Shown one piece after another: positions 1 to 6,986 of a stretch of 8,967 nucleotides of DNA. Each line of letters opens with the position of its first letter. Position 1 is the first letter of the stretch. A program made the position numbers and the translations under genes. The DNA is from Candidatus Latescibacterota bacterium. GTDB lineage: Bacteria > Latescibacterota > 4484-107 > B68-G9. The stretch is from the NCBI GenBank assembly GCA_012961755.1, contig DTYS01000051.1:1-8967 (forward strand), in the 5' to 3' direction. The notes beneath the pieces were generated by a model. The model ran no database searches, had not been told where the DNA came from, and saw only the letters and a program-made list of their open reading frames with translations.

Positions 1-729
1 CTTATGGGCCAACTGAGCTTCGCTGAGGAGCCTTACCTTTTAGCTATAAGATACAACCCGAAGATGGGGATATACTACCGAAACTTGGCCGCCCTCTACG
101 GACACCTGGGGAGGGGTGAGGACCAAATTTCGGTCCTCGAAAGGGCCAGGAACGAGGGGATAAGTGAGCGTTGGCTCTTCTGGGAGCTTGGATTCGCATA
201 TTGGAGGAAGGGGGACCTGAGGAGGGCGGGGGAGATATATCGGGAGGGCCTCTCCCACGATCCGGAGGACCTGGATATGGCGAACGCTTTGGCGCAGGTC
301 CTCTTGTACAAGGGGGAGACATATAGGGCCGGTGAGGTGATCGAAAGGGGCCTGAAGGGGAACGGGGGCCACGTCGGCCTTCTGCTCACATTGGGCCTTC
401 TGCGGGTCCAGAGCGGGGATAGGGAGGGGGTCATGGAGGTCGTCCGAAAGGTAAGGGCTTCGGACCCTCACACGGGGGTGTACAAGGACCTCGGGAAGTT
501 ATGTAGAGCGATAGGGGAATGGGAGAAGGCCGTGGAGCTTTTGGAGAGGTACCTTGTCGGGAACCCGCAGGACGTTGACGCTTTGAACGAGTTAGCCTTG
601 TGTTACGCTCGGATGGGCAAGCATAAGGCCGCCTTAGAGGGATACAAGACCGTAGCGAGTATAGACCCTTGCCATCCGGGACTTAAGGAAGGGATAAGGA
701 TGCTGAGGAGGATGGTAACCTCGGACTAA
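1..729 (+). CDS. TPR-repeat protein, 5' end outside window
   Basis: The frame is open from the first base. The first ATG is at base 4, but it falls inside what looks like the second helix of a TPR, so the true start is probably to the left of the window. The visible 241 residues are almost wholly tetratricopeptide repeats of about 33 residues: a partial one at 7-20, then about 23-56, 57-89, 91-122, 124-155, 157-189 and 191-223. The pattern of an aromatic or Leu, then G/A-Y, then G-x-x-x-x-A and a closing D-P or N-P is clear, for example 'AYWRKGDLRRAGEIY' and 'DPED'. TPR arrays are protein-binding scaffolds. No enzymatic domain, signal peptide or membrane segment is visible in this part, so the partner and cellular location are unknown. 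The stop TAA at 727-729 overlaps the stop of the convergent GHMP kinase gene. The TPR call is secure; any specific role is not. Confidence 0.85.
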   Translation, partial: LMGQLSFAEEPYLLAIRYNPKMGIYYRNLAALYGHLGRGEDQISVLERARNEGISERWLFWELGFAYWRKGDLRRAGEIYREGLSHDPEDLDMANALAQVLLYKGETYRAGEVIERGLKGNGGHVGLLLTLGLLRVQSGDREGVMEVVRKVRASDPHTGVYKDLGKLCRAIGEWEKAVELLERYLVGNPQDVDALNELALCYARMGKHKAALEGYKTVASIDPCHPGLKEGIRMLRRMVTSD

Positions 730-2321
730 ACCACGCACGCTCCTCCCACGGACCTGCAAACTTCCACAGCCGTGGGGAGCCCCCTCGGACAGTAGTACCC
801 CTCCTCCAAGGCCTCGTAGAGTCTTCCTTCTGTTCCCTCCTCCACTAAGGCCAGCACGACTCCGCCGAGCCCTGCTCCCGTGAGCCCGGCACCCAAGACT
901 CCTGGGACCTTCCTGCATATGTCAACTATGAGGTCCAATTCCTCGGTGCTGCACCTGTAGCCTCCAGGTTGGTACATAAGCCTCGCCCTCTCCCTCACCT
1001 CGGGGTCGGGACTCCGGGAGTCCGAGATGAGCCTTTCTAAATATTCGTCCGTGGCCGGGCACGACCAGGGCTTCCTCGTCCCGTCCTCGTAGGTCACCAC
1101 CCTGTCCCCGTCGTGCGATATGTACATGAGCTCCCCAAGCTTCCCCATATCCCCATCCCTCAGAAGCTTCGCTGTCACCTCCCCGCGTTCGCATTCGGCC
1201 AGGCCGAAGAGGCACACATCCCTCACCCTGTAACCCTCCGGAGGAGGGGTGTGGGTGCGGAAGGCCCTCTCCAAGGCATCCTCCTCGTCGGGAAGGGCCC
1301 GGAGGGCCTCCTCCCTGGTGCAGGTTATGGGGAGGACCTTGAGCATCCTATATATCTCCGCGGAGTCCACGCCGAGGTTGGAAGGATTTACGTCCCTAAG
1401 ATGATGGAGCTTAGAAGCGTACTCCGGGAAGCAGGACCTTATCAACCTGAAACCTATCTCATAGGATGCTATACGTGAGTTGAATATGTCTTTGACCCCC
1501 ATAGACTTCTTTGCCTCCCTCATGGAATGGCAGGCCACGACCCTGTAGCCCTTCGGGAAGGGGACCTCCTCGACCTTAAGGGGAAAGAACTGTATATGGG
1601 CGACCATGTCCCTCCTGCCGAATATCATGGCCGCATGGTCCCCGCTCCCACCCCTCGTGCCCACGTACCACTCGCCCTCCCCCCCGAGGCGCACCTTCTC
1701 CTCAGGAGGCACCGAGAGCCCGTTGACCCATATCGCCGCCTCGAGAGAGGCCACGACCAAGGCGGAGGAGGAGCTCATCCCCGAGCCCTCAGGCACGTCC
1801 CCCGCCAAGGCCATCTCCATGCCCCTCAAAGGCCTCTCCCCTAAGAAATCCTGTAACATCAACACCGCAGCCTTCACGTAGTTCGCCCAGTCCCCCTTCT
1901 GTGGCCTGGCCTCCTCTATGAAGTCCATCCACCTCCCCCTCCTACGCGGTGGGAGTTCCTCGGATATCCTGAAGGAGCGAGGGGGATACCTCGGATCGGC
2001 GTTGTGGAGGACCACGAGGTCGTCGTCCCTCGGGGAGACGGCGGCCACCACCTCCCTTGCGAAGGTCATGTAGTTGACCCATCCCCCCCTGTGCTCTACA
2101 TGCACGCCCATTATGTTTATCCTCGCGGGGGAACGGACGACAGCGACCTCCTCGTCCCCATAGGCCCCTCCGAACGCCTCCAACGCCCTCTTCCAGAGCG
2201 AGAGCCTCCCGTAGATGAGGGATACGTCCCCGCCGTAAAGCTCCCTTAACCTTCCCTTCAAAGCTTCGTTCGGGTCCTCGATCTGCGAAAGCCACTTACT
2301 TACGGGTAACGCTAAGGCCAT
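726..2321 (-). CDS. GHMP kinase, divergent galactokinase-family sugar kinase
   Basis: A predicted cytoplasmic ATP-dependent small-molecule (sugar) kinase of 531 residues, versus about 350-400 for ordinary galactokinase. All three GHMP motifs are present: 'SPARINIMGVHVEH' (64-77), the ATP-binding 'PEGSGMSSSSA' (177-187) and the C-terminal 'GAGLTGAGLGG' (477-487). The catalytic pair is kept: Arg67, equivalent to human GALK1 Arg37, and Asp228 in 'GGSGDHAAM', equivalent to Asp186. The sugar-contacting end of motif 1 differs. Galactokinases read G-E-H-x-D-Y; here it is G-V-H-V-E-H, so the Glu is Val73 and the Asp is Glu76. About 45 extra residues (about 408-455) separate 'SHDGDRV' from 'GGYRCSTEELD', which are adjacent in galactokinases. 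The start at 2321 is supported by GGAGGT 5 bases upstream, lying within the end of the ATP-grasp gene, whose stop is 2 bases away; translation is probably coupled. Family is confident, substrate unknown; calling it galK would be unsafe. Confidence 0.88.
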   Translation of the reverse strand: MALALPVSKWLSQIEDPNEALKGRLRELYGGDVSLIYGRLSLWKRALEAFGGAYGDEEVAVVRSPARINIMGVHVEHRGGWVNYMTFAREVVAAVSPRDDDLVVLHNADPRYPPRSFRISEELPPRRRGRWMDFIEEARPQKGDWANYVKAAVLMLQDFLGERPLRGMEMALAGDVPEGSGMSSSSALVVASLEAAIWVNGLSVPPEEKVRLGGEGEWYVGTRGGSGDHAAMIFGRRDMVAHIQFFPLKVEEVPFPKGYRVVACHSMREAKKSMGVKDIFNSRIASYEIGFRLIRSCFPEYASKLHHLRDVNPSNLGVDSAEIYRMLKVLPITCTREEALRALPDEEDALERAFRTHTPPPEGYRVRDVCLFGLAECERGEVTAKLLRDGDMGKLGELMYISHDGDRVVTYEDGTRKPWSCPATDEYLERLISDSRSPDPEVRERARLMYQPGGYRCSTEELDLIVDICRKVPGVLGAGLTGAGLGGVVLALVEEGTEGRLYEALEEGYYCPRGLPTAVEVCRSVGGACVV

Positions 2322-2323
2322 AT

Positions 2324-3403
2324 TTACCTCCCTATGTACCGGAAAAGGGCCGAAGTTATAAAGAGCTCATCGTGCTCAAGGCCGAGGAACCTCGAGTGCT
2401 GGAGTCCGGCCGGCCTCGGGTTGGCCTCCAAGAGGACGGGCAGGAGCCTCCCCCCGTCGTCCACGTCACAGACGATGTCCAGCCCCATAAATAGCAGCAT
2501 CTCACCCTCCTTTAACCCCTCGTTGAGGGCATCAGCGGCCCGTTCGGATACCTCCCGAACGAGCGACACGTCCCCCTCGTTCGGGACCCACCTTCCACCT
2601 CGGAAGCGGAGGTTCCTCAGGACCTCGGTTAAGGACGATATTCTTCCCCCCCTTCCCCTTGAGGCCACGGGGAAGTCCTCGGACGGTGCGACCTGGACGA
2701 ACCCCGATTCAGCCACGAACCTTCCCCCATCCCATGCCACATGGACCCTGAGGCAGAACCTCAGGAGCCCTACATCCTCTTCCCAGAACGTCAGTTCCCC
2801 CCTCTCCTCCCTCAGGAGCACGTCGTCGTAACTCATGATGTGATCTATGTGCTCCCACAGCCTTCCCTCCCCCGCGCCGAAGCATTCCACATCCCTCCCT
2901 TCGGTCCCGTGGTTCGGAAGGACCACCACACGTCCGTGCTTCCTGAGGAAGCCTTCGAGGTCCCCCTCGAGCGTAGGGGAACCCCTTTTGAGCAACTTCC
3001 ACGCAGGGGTCGGAAGTCCATCCCAGAGCCCGTGCGTCTCGGCCTTGTCGTCCGCCCTCTCAGAGGCCGGATACGGGTTTATCTGAGGTACATCCTTAAG
3101 GACGGACGATATCGACCTGTGTAATTCCCTCTCCCCTACCGAGGGGAGGTGGAGGACCCAGACGTGGTCAGGCCTTAAAGGTGGAGAGAAATCACGGAGG
3201 ACCACGTCCCCACGGTCGTCTACCACAAGGGCCCTCGTGACCTTCTCCCTTCTCAGCCACCCCTCGTGCACTCCTAAGACCGAGATATCCGCCCCCGCAC
3301 TTAGAGCGTCCGTCTGAAGGGAGAGCACCACATCACGGAACGTGCTCTCCTGAGCCCCGAAGACCAGAGCGAGCCTTGACACGTCCGGAAAATGGGAGTA
3401 CAT
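2324..3403 (-). CDS. ATP-grasp-fold protein, function unknown
   Basis: A 359-residue protein that I recognise only at the fold level. In order it shows an N-terminal alpha/beta pre-ATP-grasp-like region (about 10-115), 'ASERADDKAETHGLWDGLPTP' style helix and turn (113-133) resembling the 'DK...L...iPtP' entry to ATP-grasp domains, 'VVVLPNHGTEGRDV' (159-172) resembling the 'KP..G..GrgV' ATP loop, 'LRVHVAWDGGRFV' (218-230), and 'GLDIVCDVDDGG' followed by 'LEANPRP' (307-331), which matches the metal-binding D...E.N.RP end of ATP-grasp enzymes. The usual Lys of the KP motif appears to be Leu162. ATP-grasp proteins usually ligate a carboxylate to an amine or thiol through an acyl-phosphate. There is no signal peptide or membrane segment. 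The start at 3403 has an exceptionally long SD match. It is the first gene of a two-gene unit with the GHMP kinase, separated by 2 bases, suggesting a shared pathway. Confidence 0.7.
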   Translation of the reverse strand: MYSHFPDVSRLALVFGAQESTFRDVVLSLQTDALSAGADISVLGVHEGWLRREKVTRALVVDDRGDVVLRDFSPPLRPDHVWVLHLPSVGERELHRSISSVLKDVPQINPYPASERADDKAETHGLWDGLPTPAWKLLKRGSPTLEGDLEGFLRKHGRVVVLPNHGTEGRDVECFGAGEGRLWEHIDHIMSYDDVLLREERGELTFWEEDVGLLRFCLRVHVAWDGGRFVAESGFVQVAPSEDFPVASRGRGGRISSLTEVLRNLRFRGGRWVPNEGDVSLVREVSERAADALNEGLKEGEMLLFMGLDIVCDVDDGGRLLPVLLEANPRPAGLQHSRFLGLEHDELFITSALFRYIGR

Positions 3404-3505
3404 TAAGGCGGATCACCTCCCAAATATAACGAAATATCGGCCGAAAGGGGAGATGAAATATAACCTCAAAGGAATCCCAGAAGTGAGCAGTTATTCCTTG
3501 GAGAT
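3404..3505. promoter_or_regulatory. Divergent intergenic region
   Basis: This 102-base gap separates the minus-strand ATP-grasp/GHMP pair from the plus-strand operon, so promoters for both should lie here or just inside the genes. It is more A+T-rich than its surroundings. The 9-mer AAATATAAC occurs twice in direct orientation, at 3422-3430 and 3456-3464. The second copy contains TATAAC (3459-3464), a possible plus-strand -10 element, but I see no convincing -35 box at the right distance. The first copy gives TATATT on the minus strand, again with no clear -35. I cannot assign exact promoters. Confidence 0.4.
3411..3420 (-). promoter_or_regulatory. Extended Shine-Dalgarno of the ATP-grasp gene
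   Basis: On the minus strand this reads GGAGGTGATC, a 10-base perfect complement to the typical 3' end of 16S rRNA (GATCACCTCC). It leaves 7 bases before the ATG at 3401-3403, or 9 if only GGAGGTGA is counted. It fixes the start of the ATP-grasp gene and predicts strong translation initiation. Confidence 0.8.
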
Positions 3506-4750
3506 ATGATGTATCTATTTTTATTACTCCTATTCTCCCAAGTTCCTGCACAGAAGCTTTTGATACCGATGGACCTGTCCCAGACCGATCACCTGAAGGC
3601 CTACGGCGTGGCGTACTGGGCCTTGGAGCACGGAGGCACCGTAGAGTGGCTCCTGAACTACAGGGGAGGTTCGTTCCTTACGGAGGAGAGGGATGACATC
3701 AAAAGGATATGTCTGATAAGGGGGGTCTCGTACGAGGTGGTGGACGCCTCCCAGGTGGCCGAGATATACTCGGCCGTGGAGAGCTCCAACATGGAGGTCG
3801 TCCGCCTCGAGAAGGCCCCGACGATCGCAGTCTTCGTTCCTCCGACGGCCGAGCCGTGGGACGATGCTGTAAGGATGGCCCTAGAGTACGCGGAGATCCC
3901 GTACACCACGCTCTGGGTCAAGGAGGTGCTCGAGGGCCAGCTTGAAAACTACGACTGGCTCCACCTGCACCACGAGGACTTCACGGGCCAGTACGGGAAG
4001 TTCTACGTTATGTACCACAACACGCCCTGGTACAGGGAGAGGCAGAGGTACTACGAGGAGACGGCCCGGGGCCTGGGGTTCCACAAGGTGTCCGAGATGT
4101 TGAAGGCCGTGGCCTTCAAGATAAGGGAGTACGTACAGGAGGGAGGGTTCCTGTTTGCGATGTGCTCGGCCACGGACACCATAGACATAGCCTTAGCTGC
4201 TGCGAAGACCGACATATGCGACACGATCTACGACGGCGATCCTCCTGATCCTTTAGCACAAGGGAAACTGGATTTCTCCCTCACCTTCGCCTTCGAGAAC
4301 TTCCACATTATCCTGGACCCTTACCAGTACGAATTTTCCGACATAGATGTCCAACCTTACAGAGGGATGGGGAGGGGACCGGAGGGGGATGCCTTCACCC
4401 TGTTCGACTTCTCGGCCAAGTACGACCCCGTGCCCACTATGCTCGTCCAGAACCACACCCAGGTGGTTAAGGGCTTTTTGGGCCAGACCTCGGCGTTTCA
4501 CAGGAGGTTCCTGAAGAAGTCCGTCATAATCCTCGGCCAGGTTGAGGGGACGGACGAGGTGAAGTACATCCACGGAAACCTGGGAAGGGGAACGTTCACG
4601 TTCTTGGCCGGGCACGATCCCGAGGACTACCGTCACCTCGTCGGCGATCCCCCCACCCAACTCTCCCTACACAAACGTTCCCCGGGATATAGGTTGATAC
4701 TCAACAATATACTGTTCCCAGCCGCGGAGAAGAAGAAACTTAAGACATAG
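3506..4750 (+). CDS. Secreted GATase1/ThuA-like protein ('asparagine synthetase B-like' family)
   Basis: A 414-residue exported protein. Residues 1-15 form a short Sec signal peptide: 'MYLFLLLLFSQVPA' with probable cleavage after Ala15, before 'QKLLIPMD'. The sequence matches from memory a family, common in Bacteroidota and relatives, that databases often label 'asparagine synthetase B'. Its landmarks are 'LIPMDLSQTDHLKAYGVAYW' (19-38), 'WLHLHHEDFTGQYGKFY' (151-167), 'GGFLFAMCSATDT' (213-225) and a C-terminal 'GHDPEDY' (369-375) with 'GYRLILNNILFP' (394-405). Neither an N-terminal Cys Ntn-amidotransferase nor the PP-loop synthetase domain of true AsnB is present. The fold instead resembles class I glutamine amidotransferase/ThuA-like proteins, with Cys220 at a nucleophile-elbow-like position. 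Activity is unknown. Two adjacent ATGs exist (3506, 3509); GGAG at 3500-3503 is 2 and 5 bases away respectively, so 3509 may be the real start. First gene of the operon with dapL and rmlB. Confidence 0.85.
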   Translation: MMYLFLLLLFSQVPAQKLLIPMDLSQTDHLKAYGVAYWALEHGGTVEWLLNYRGGSFLTEERDDIKRICLIRGVSYEVVDASQVAEIYSAVESSNMEVVRLEKAPTIAVFVPPTAEPWDDAVRMALEYAEIPYTTLWVKEVLEGQLENYDWLHLHHEDFTGQYGKFYVMYHNTPWYRERQRYYEETARGLGFHKVSEMLKAVAFKIREYVQEGGFLFAMCSATDTIDIALAAAKTDICDTIYDGDPPDPLAQGKLDFSLTFAFENFHIILDPYQYEFSDIDVQPYRGMGRGPEGDAFTLFDFSAKYDPVPTMLVQNHTQVVKGFLGQTSAFHRRFLKKSVIILGQVEGTDEVKYIHGNLGRGTFTFLAGHDPEDYRHLVGDPPTQLSLHKRSPGYRLILNNILFPAAEKKKLKT

Positions 4751-4754
4751 GAGG
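4749..4754 (+). promoter_or_regulatory. Shine-Dalgarno of dapL overlapping the upstream stop
   Basis: AGGAGG begins within the TAG stop codon (4748-4750) of the secreted protein gene and lies 4 bases before the ATG at 4759. It supports that start and suggests that the two genes are translated from one mRNA with coupling. Confidence 0.75.
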
Positions 4755-4758
4755 CGAA

Positions 4759-5934
4759 ATGTTCAAGCTTGCAGAGAGGATTAGAGCGCTTCCACCCTAC
4801 CTCTTTGCGGACATAGATAGGAGGAAGGCCGAGGCTATAGCCCGTGGTATGGACGTGATAGACCTCGGGGTGGGGGACCCCGTGGAGCCCACCCCGAAGC
4901 ACGTGATAGAAAGGCTCTGCGAGGCCGTCCGCGACCCGGCCAACCACAGGTACCCATCCTATACGGGGAGCATGGACTTCAGGGAGGCCGTAGTCAGGTG
5001 GTACAGGAGGAAGGCCGGAATAGAGCTCGACCCTGAAGCTCAGGTCCTCACCCTTATAGGGGCCAAGGAGGGACTGGCACACCTCCCCTGGGCCTTCGTT
5101 GACCCCGGGGACCTAGTGCTCGTGCCGGACCCGGGGTATCCGGTGTACAGGAACGCGACGGTGATGACAGGGGGTACGCCTTATCCGGTCCCGCTCCTAG
5201 AGGAGCGGGAGTTCCTGCCGGACATTTCTTCCCTGCCGGAGGACGTGGCCAAGAAGGCCAAGCTACTCTTCCTTAACTTCCCCTCCAACCCTACGGGAGC
5301 CGTGGCCACGAGGGAGTTCTTCCGGGAAGTCGTGGAGTTTGCGAGGAGGTACGGGCTCATAGTGGTTCACGACGCAGCATATTCCGAGGTCACCTACGAT
5401 GGCTTCGTCCACCCGAGCTTCTTGGAAGTGCCCGGGGCGTTGGAGGTCGGGATAGAGGTCCACTCCCTCTCCAAGACCTACAACATGACGGGATGGAGGC
5501 TCGGGTGGGCCGCCGGGAACGAGGAGGTGTTGGAGGGCTTAGGAAGGGTTAAAACTAACGTAGATTCAGGGGCGTTCCAGGCTGTTCAGTTCGCGGGTAT
5601 AGCGGCCTTAGACGGTCCCGACGAACACGTGGAGAGGCAGAGGGCCATATACCAGGAGAGGAGGGATATGGTAGTCAGAGGGCTCGAGGAGGTCGGCCTC
5701 AAGGTATTTAGGCCTAAGGCAGGGTGTTATGTCTGGTGCAGGGTTCCCGAGGGGTACACGTCCGAAGGCTTCGTGGGCAGGCTCATAGACGAGGCGGGGG
5801 TAGTGGTCACGCCCGGTGTGGGCTTCGGCGAGCACGGGGAGGGGTACTTCAGGGTGAGCCTCACCGTGCCCACGGGGCGCCTGAGGGAGGCGGTCGAAAG
5901 GCTGAAGAATTTGAAGCTTCAGGGGGTCCTATGA
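4759..5934 (+). CDS. dapL: LL-diaminopimelate aminotransferase (PLP, class I/II)
   Basis: A 391-residue fold-type I aminotransferase, the usual length for DapL. It is expected to convert L-tetrahydrodipicolinate plus glutamate to LL-diaminopimelate in one step, serving lysine and peptidoglycan synthesis in the cytoplasm. The N-terminus 'LPPYLFADIDRRKAEA' and 'DVIDLGVGDPVEPTP' is typical of the DapL group found in Aquifex-like bacteria and methanogens. Visible active-site elements are 'RYPSYTGSMDFREAV' (64-78), Tyr127 in 'DPGYPVY', Asn177 in 'PSNPTG', Asp205 and Tyr208 in 'HDAAYSE', the Schiff-base Lys239 in 'HSLSKTYNMTGWRLGW', Arg247, and the carboxylate-binding Arg365 in 'YFRVSLT'. The gene has a strong SD and begins 8 bases after the secreted protein gene; its TGA overlaps the rmlB ATG. 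A related aminotransferase with another substrate (alanine, aspartate) is the main alternative, since members of this subfamily are hard to separate by motif alone. Confidence 0.85.
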   Translation: MFKLAERIRALPPYLFADIDRRKAEAIARGMDVIDLGVGDPVEPTPKHVIERLCEAVRDPANHRYPSYTGSMDFREAVVRWYRRKAGIELDPEAQVLTLIGAKEGLAHLPWAFVDPGDLVLVPDPGYPVYRNATVMTGGTPYPVPLLEEREFLPDISSLPEDVAKKAKLLFLNFPSNPTGAVATREFFREVVEFARRYGLIVVHDAAYSEVTYDGFVHPSFLEVPGALEVGIEVHSLSKTYNMTGWRLGWAAGNEEVLEGLGRVKTNVDSGAFQAVQFAGIAALDGPDEHVERQRAIYQERRDMVVRGLEEVGLKVFRPKAGCYVWCRVPEGYTSEGFVGRLIDEAGVVVTPGVGFGEHGEGYFRVSLTVPTGRLREAVERLKNLKLQGVL

Positions 5935-6986
5935 AGCTCCTCGTCACGGGGGGTGCCGGGTTCATAGGGAGCAACTTCGTTCGTTACGTGCTTAGGGAAC
6001 TTCCCGGGTGGAAGTTGGTGAACCTGGACAAGCTCACTTACGCAGGTAACCTCGAGAACCTCAAAGGCATGGAGGGACATCCTGATTACAGGTTCGTGAG
6101 GGGGGACGTGGCCAACAGAAAGCTCGTGGACGAGATCTTCTCCGAGGAGAGGTTCGACGTCGTGCTGAACTTCGCCGCCGAGACCCATGTGGACAGGAGC
6201 ATTCTCGACCCCTCCCCATTCCTCACCACGAACGTCCAAGGCACACAGGTGCTACTGGAGGCTGCCAGAAAGTATAAGGTGGGGAGGTTCTTACAGATTT
6301 CCACCGATGAGGTTTACGGTTCCCTGGGGAGGGAGGGGACCTTCACCGAGGGATCCCCCCTGCTTCCCAATTCCCCCTACGCTGCCAGCAAAGCAGCGGC
6401 TGACCTGCTCTGTCGGGCCTACTACAAGACCTACGGGCTTCCCGTCGTCATAACCAGGAGCTCCAACAACTACGGCCCGTATCAATTTCCCGAGAAGCTC
6501 ATCCCCCTCATGACGCTCAACGCCCTCGAGGGGAGGCCACTTCCGGTCTACGGAAGGGGCGAGAACGTGAGGGATTGGCTGTACGTGGAGGACAACTGCA
6601 GGGCCATAGCCTTGGTGTTGGAGAAGGGAAAGGACGGGGAGGTGTACAACATCGCGGGAGGGGAGGAGAGGAGGAACATAGAGGTCGTCGAGCGCATATG
6701 CGAGCTTGTGGCCGAGAGGACGGGTAAGGATGAGAGGGAGGTCAAGGCACTCATCACGTTTGTGGAGGACAGGCCCGGCCATGACTTCCGTTACGCCCTG
6801 ACCTGCGAGAAGGTCAGGGACTTGGGCTGGTCCCCGGAGGTTACGTTCGACTTCGGCCTCGAAAGGACCGTAGATTGGTACATAGCCAACAGGGAGTGGG
6901 TGGAGAGGGTGCGTTCGGGGGAATATATGAAGTACTACGATAAGGTATACGGCCCCAGAGGGGTCAGCTGGTCCCAAGAGCCCTAA
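5931..6986 (+). CDS. rmlB: dTDP-glucose 4,6-dehydratase
   Basis: A 351-residue extended short-chain dehydrogenase that converts dTDP-glucose to dTDP-4-keto-6-deoxyglucose, the branch point to dTDP-rhamnose and other deoxysugars of surface glycans. Motifs are complete: the NAD-binding 'GGAGFIGSNFV' (7-17), 'NLDKLTYAGNLENL' (31-44), 'AAETHVDRS' (82-90), the catalytic 'STDEVYG' (124-130) with Thr125/Asp126/Glu127, the YxxxK pair Tyr150/Lys154, 'NNYGPYQFPEKLIP' (179-192) and 'RPGHDFRYA' (281-289). The start at 5931 is chosen because the protein then begins exactly with 'MKLLVTGGAGFIG', as RmlB proteins do; its ATG overlaps the dapL stop as ATGA, with AGGGGGT just upstream. The same frame is open further upstream, but only inside dapL. 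RmlA, RmlC and RmlD are not in the window, so the final sugar cannot be told. Confidence 0.95.
   Translation: MKLLVTGGAGFIGSNFVRYVLRELPGWKLVNLDKLTYAGNLENLKGMEGHPDYRFVRGDVANRKLVDEIFSEERFDVVLNFAAETHVDRSILDPSPFLTTNVQGTQVLLEAARKYKVGRFLQISTDEVYGSLGREGTFTEGSPLLPNSPYAASKAAADLLCRAYYKTYGLPVVITRSSNNYGPYQFPEKLIPLMTLNALEGRPLPVYGRGENVRDWLYVEDNCRAIALVLEKGKDGEVYNIAGGEERRNIEVVERICELVAERTGKDEREVKALITFVEDRPGHDFRYALTCEKVRDLGWSPEVTFDFGLERTVDWYIANREWVERVRSGEYMKYYDKVYGPRGVSWSQEP

Noticed and set aside
40..471. Antisense open frame opposite the TPR gene
   Set aside because: The TPR periodicity clearly identifies the plus strand as coding; the antisense product is Pro-rich and without family resemblance.
726..2321. 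Naming the GHMP kinase galK
   Set aside because: Family motifs match, but the sugar-contacting residues and length do not fit galactokinase.
3408..3420. GCGGATCACCTCC resembles the 3' end of a 16S rRNA gene
   Set aside because: No rRNA sequence precedes it. On the minus strand it is simply a long Shine-Dalgarno at the proper distance from the ATP-grasp gene start.
5724..5930. In-frame upstream extension of rmlB to an ATG at 5724
   Set aside because: The extension lies wholly within dapL, codes for an Arg/Gly-rich unfamiliar stretch, and the RmlB family starts exactly at the ATG at 5931.
6291..6977. Long antisense open frame (228 codons) opposite rmlB
   Set aside because: It is a shadow of a highly conserved gene in G+C-rich DNA; its translation resembles no family and shows no SD of note.
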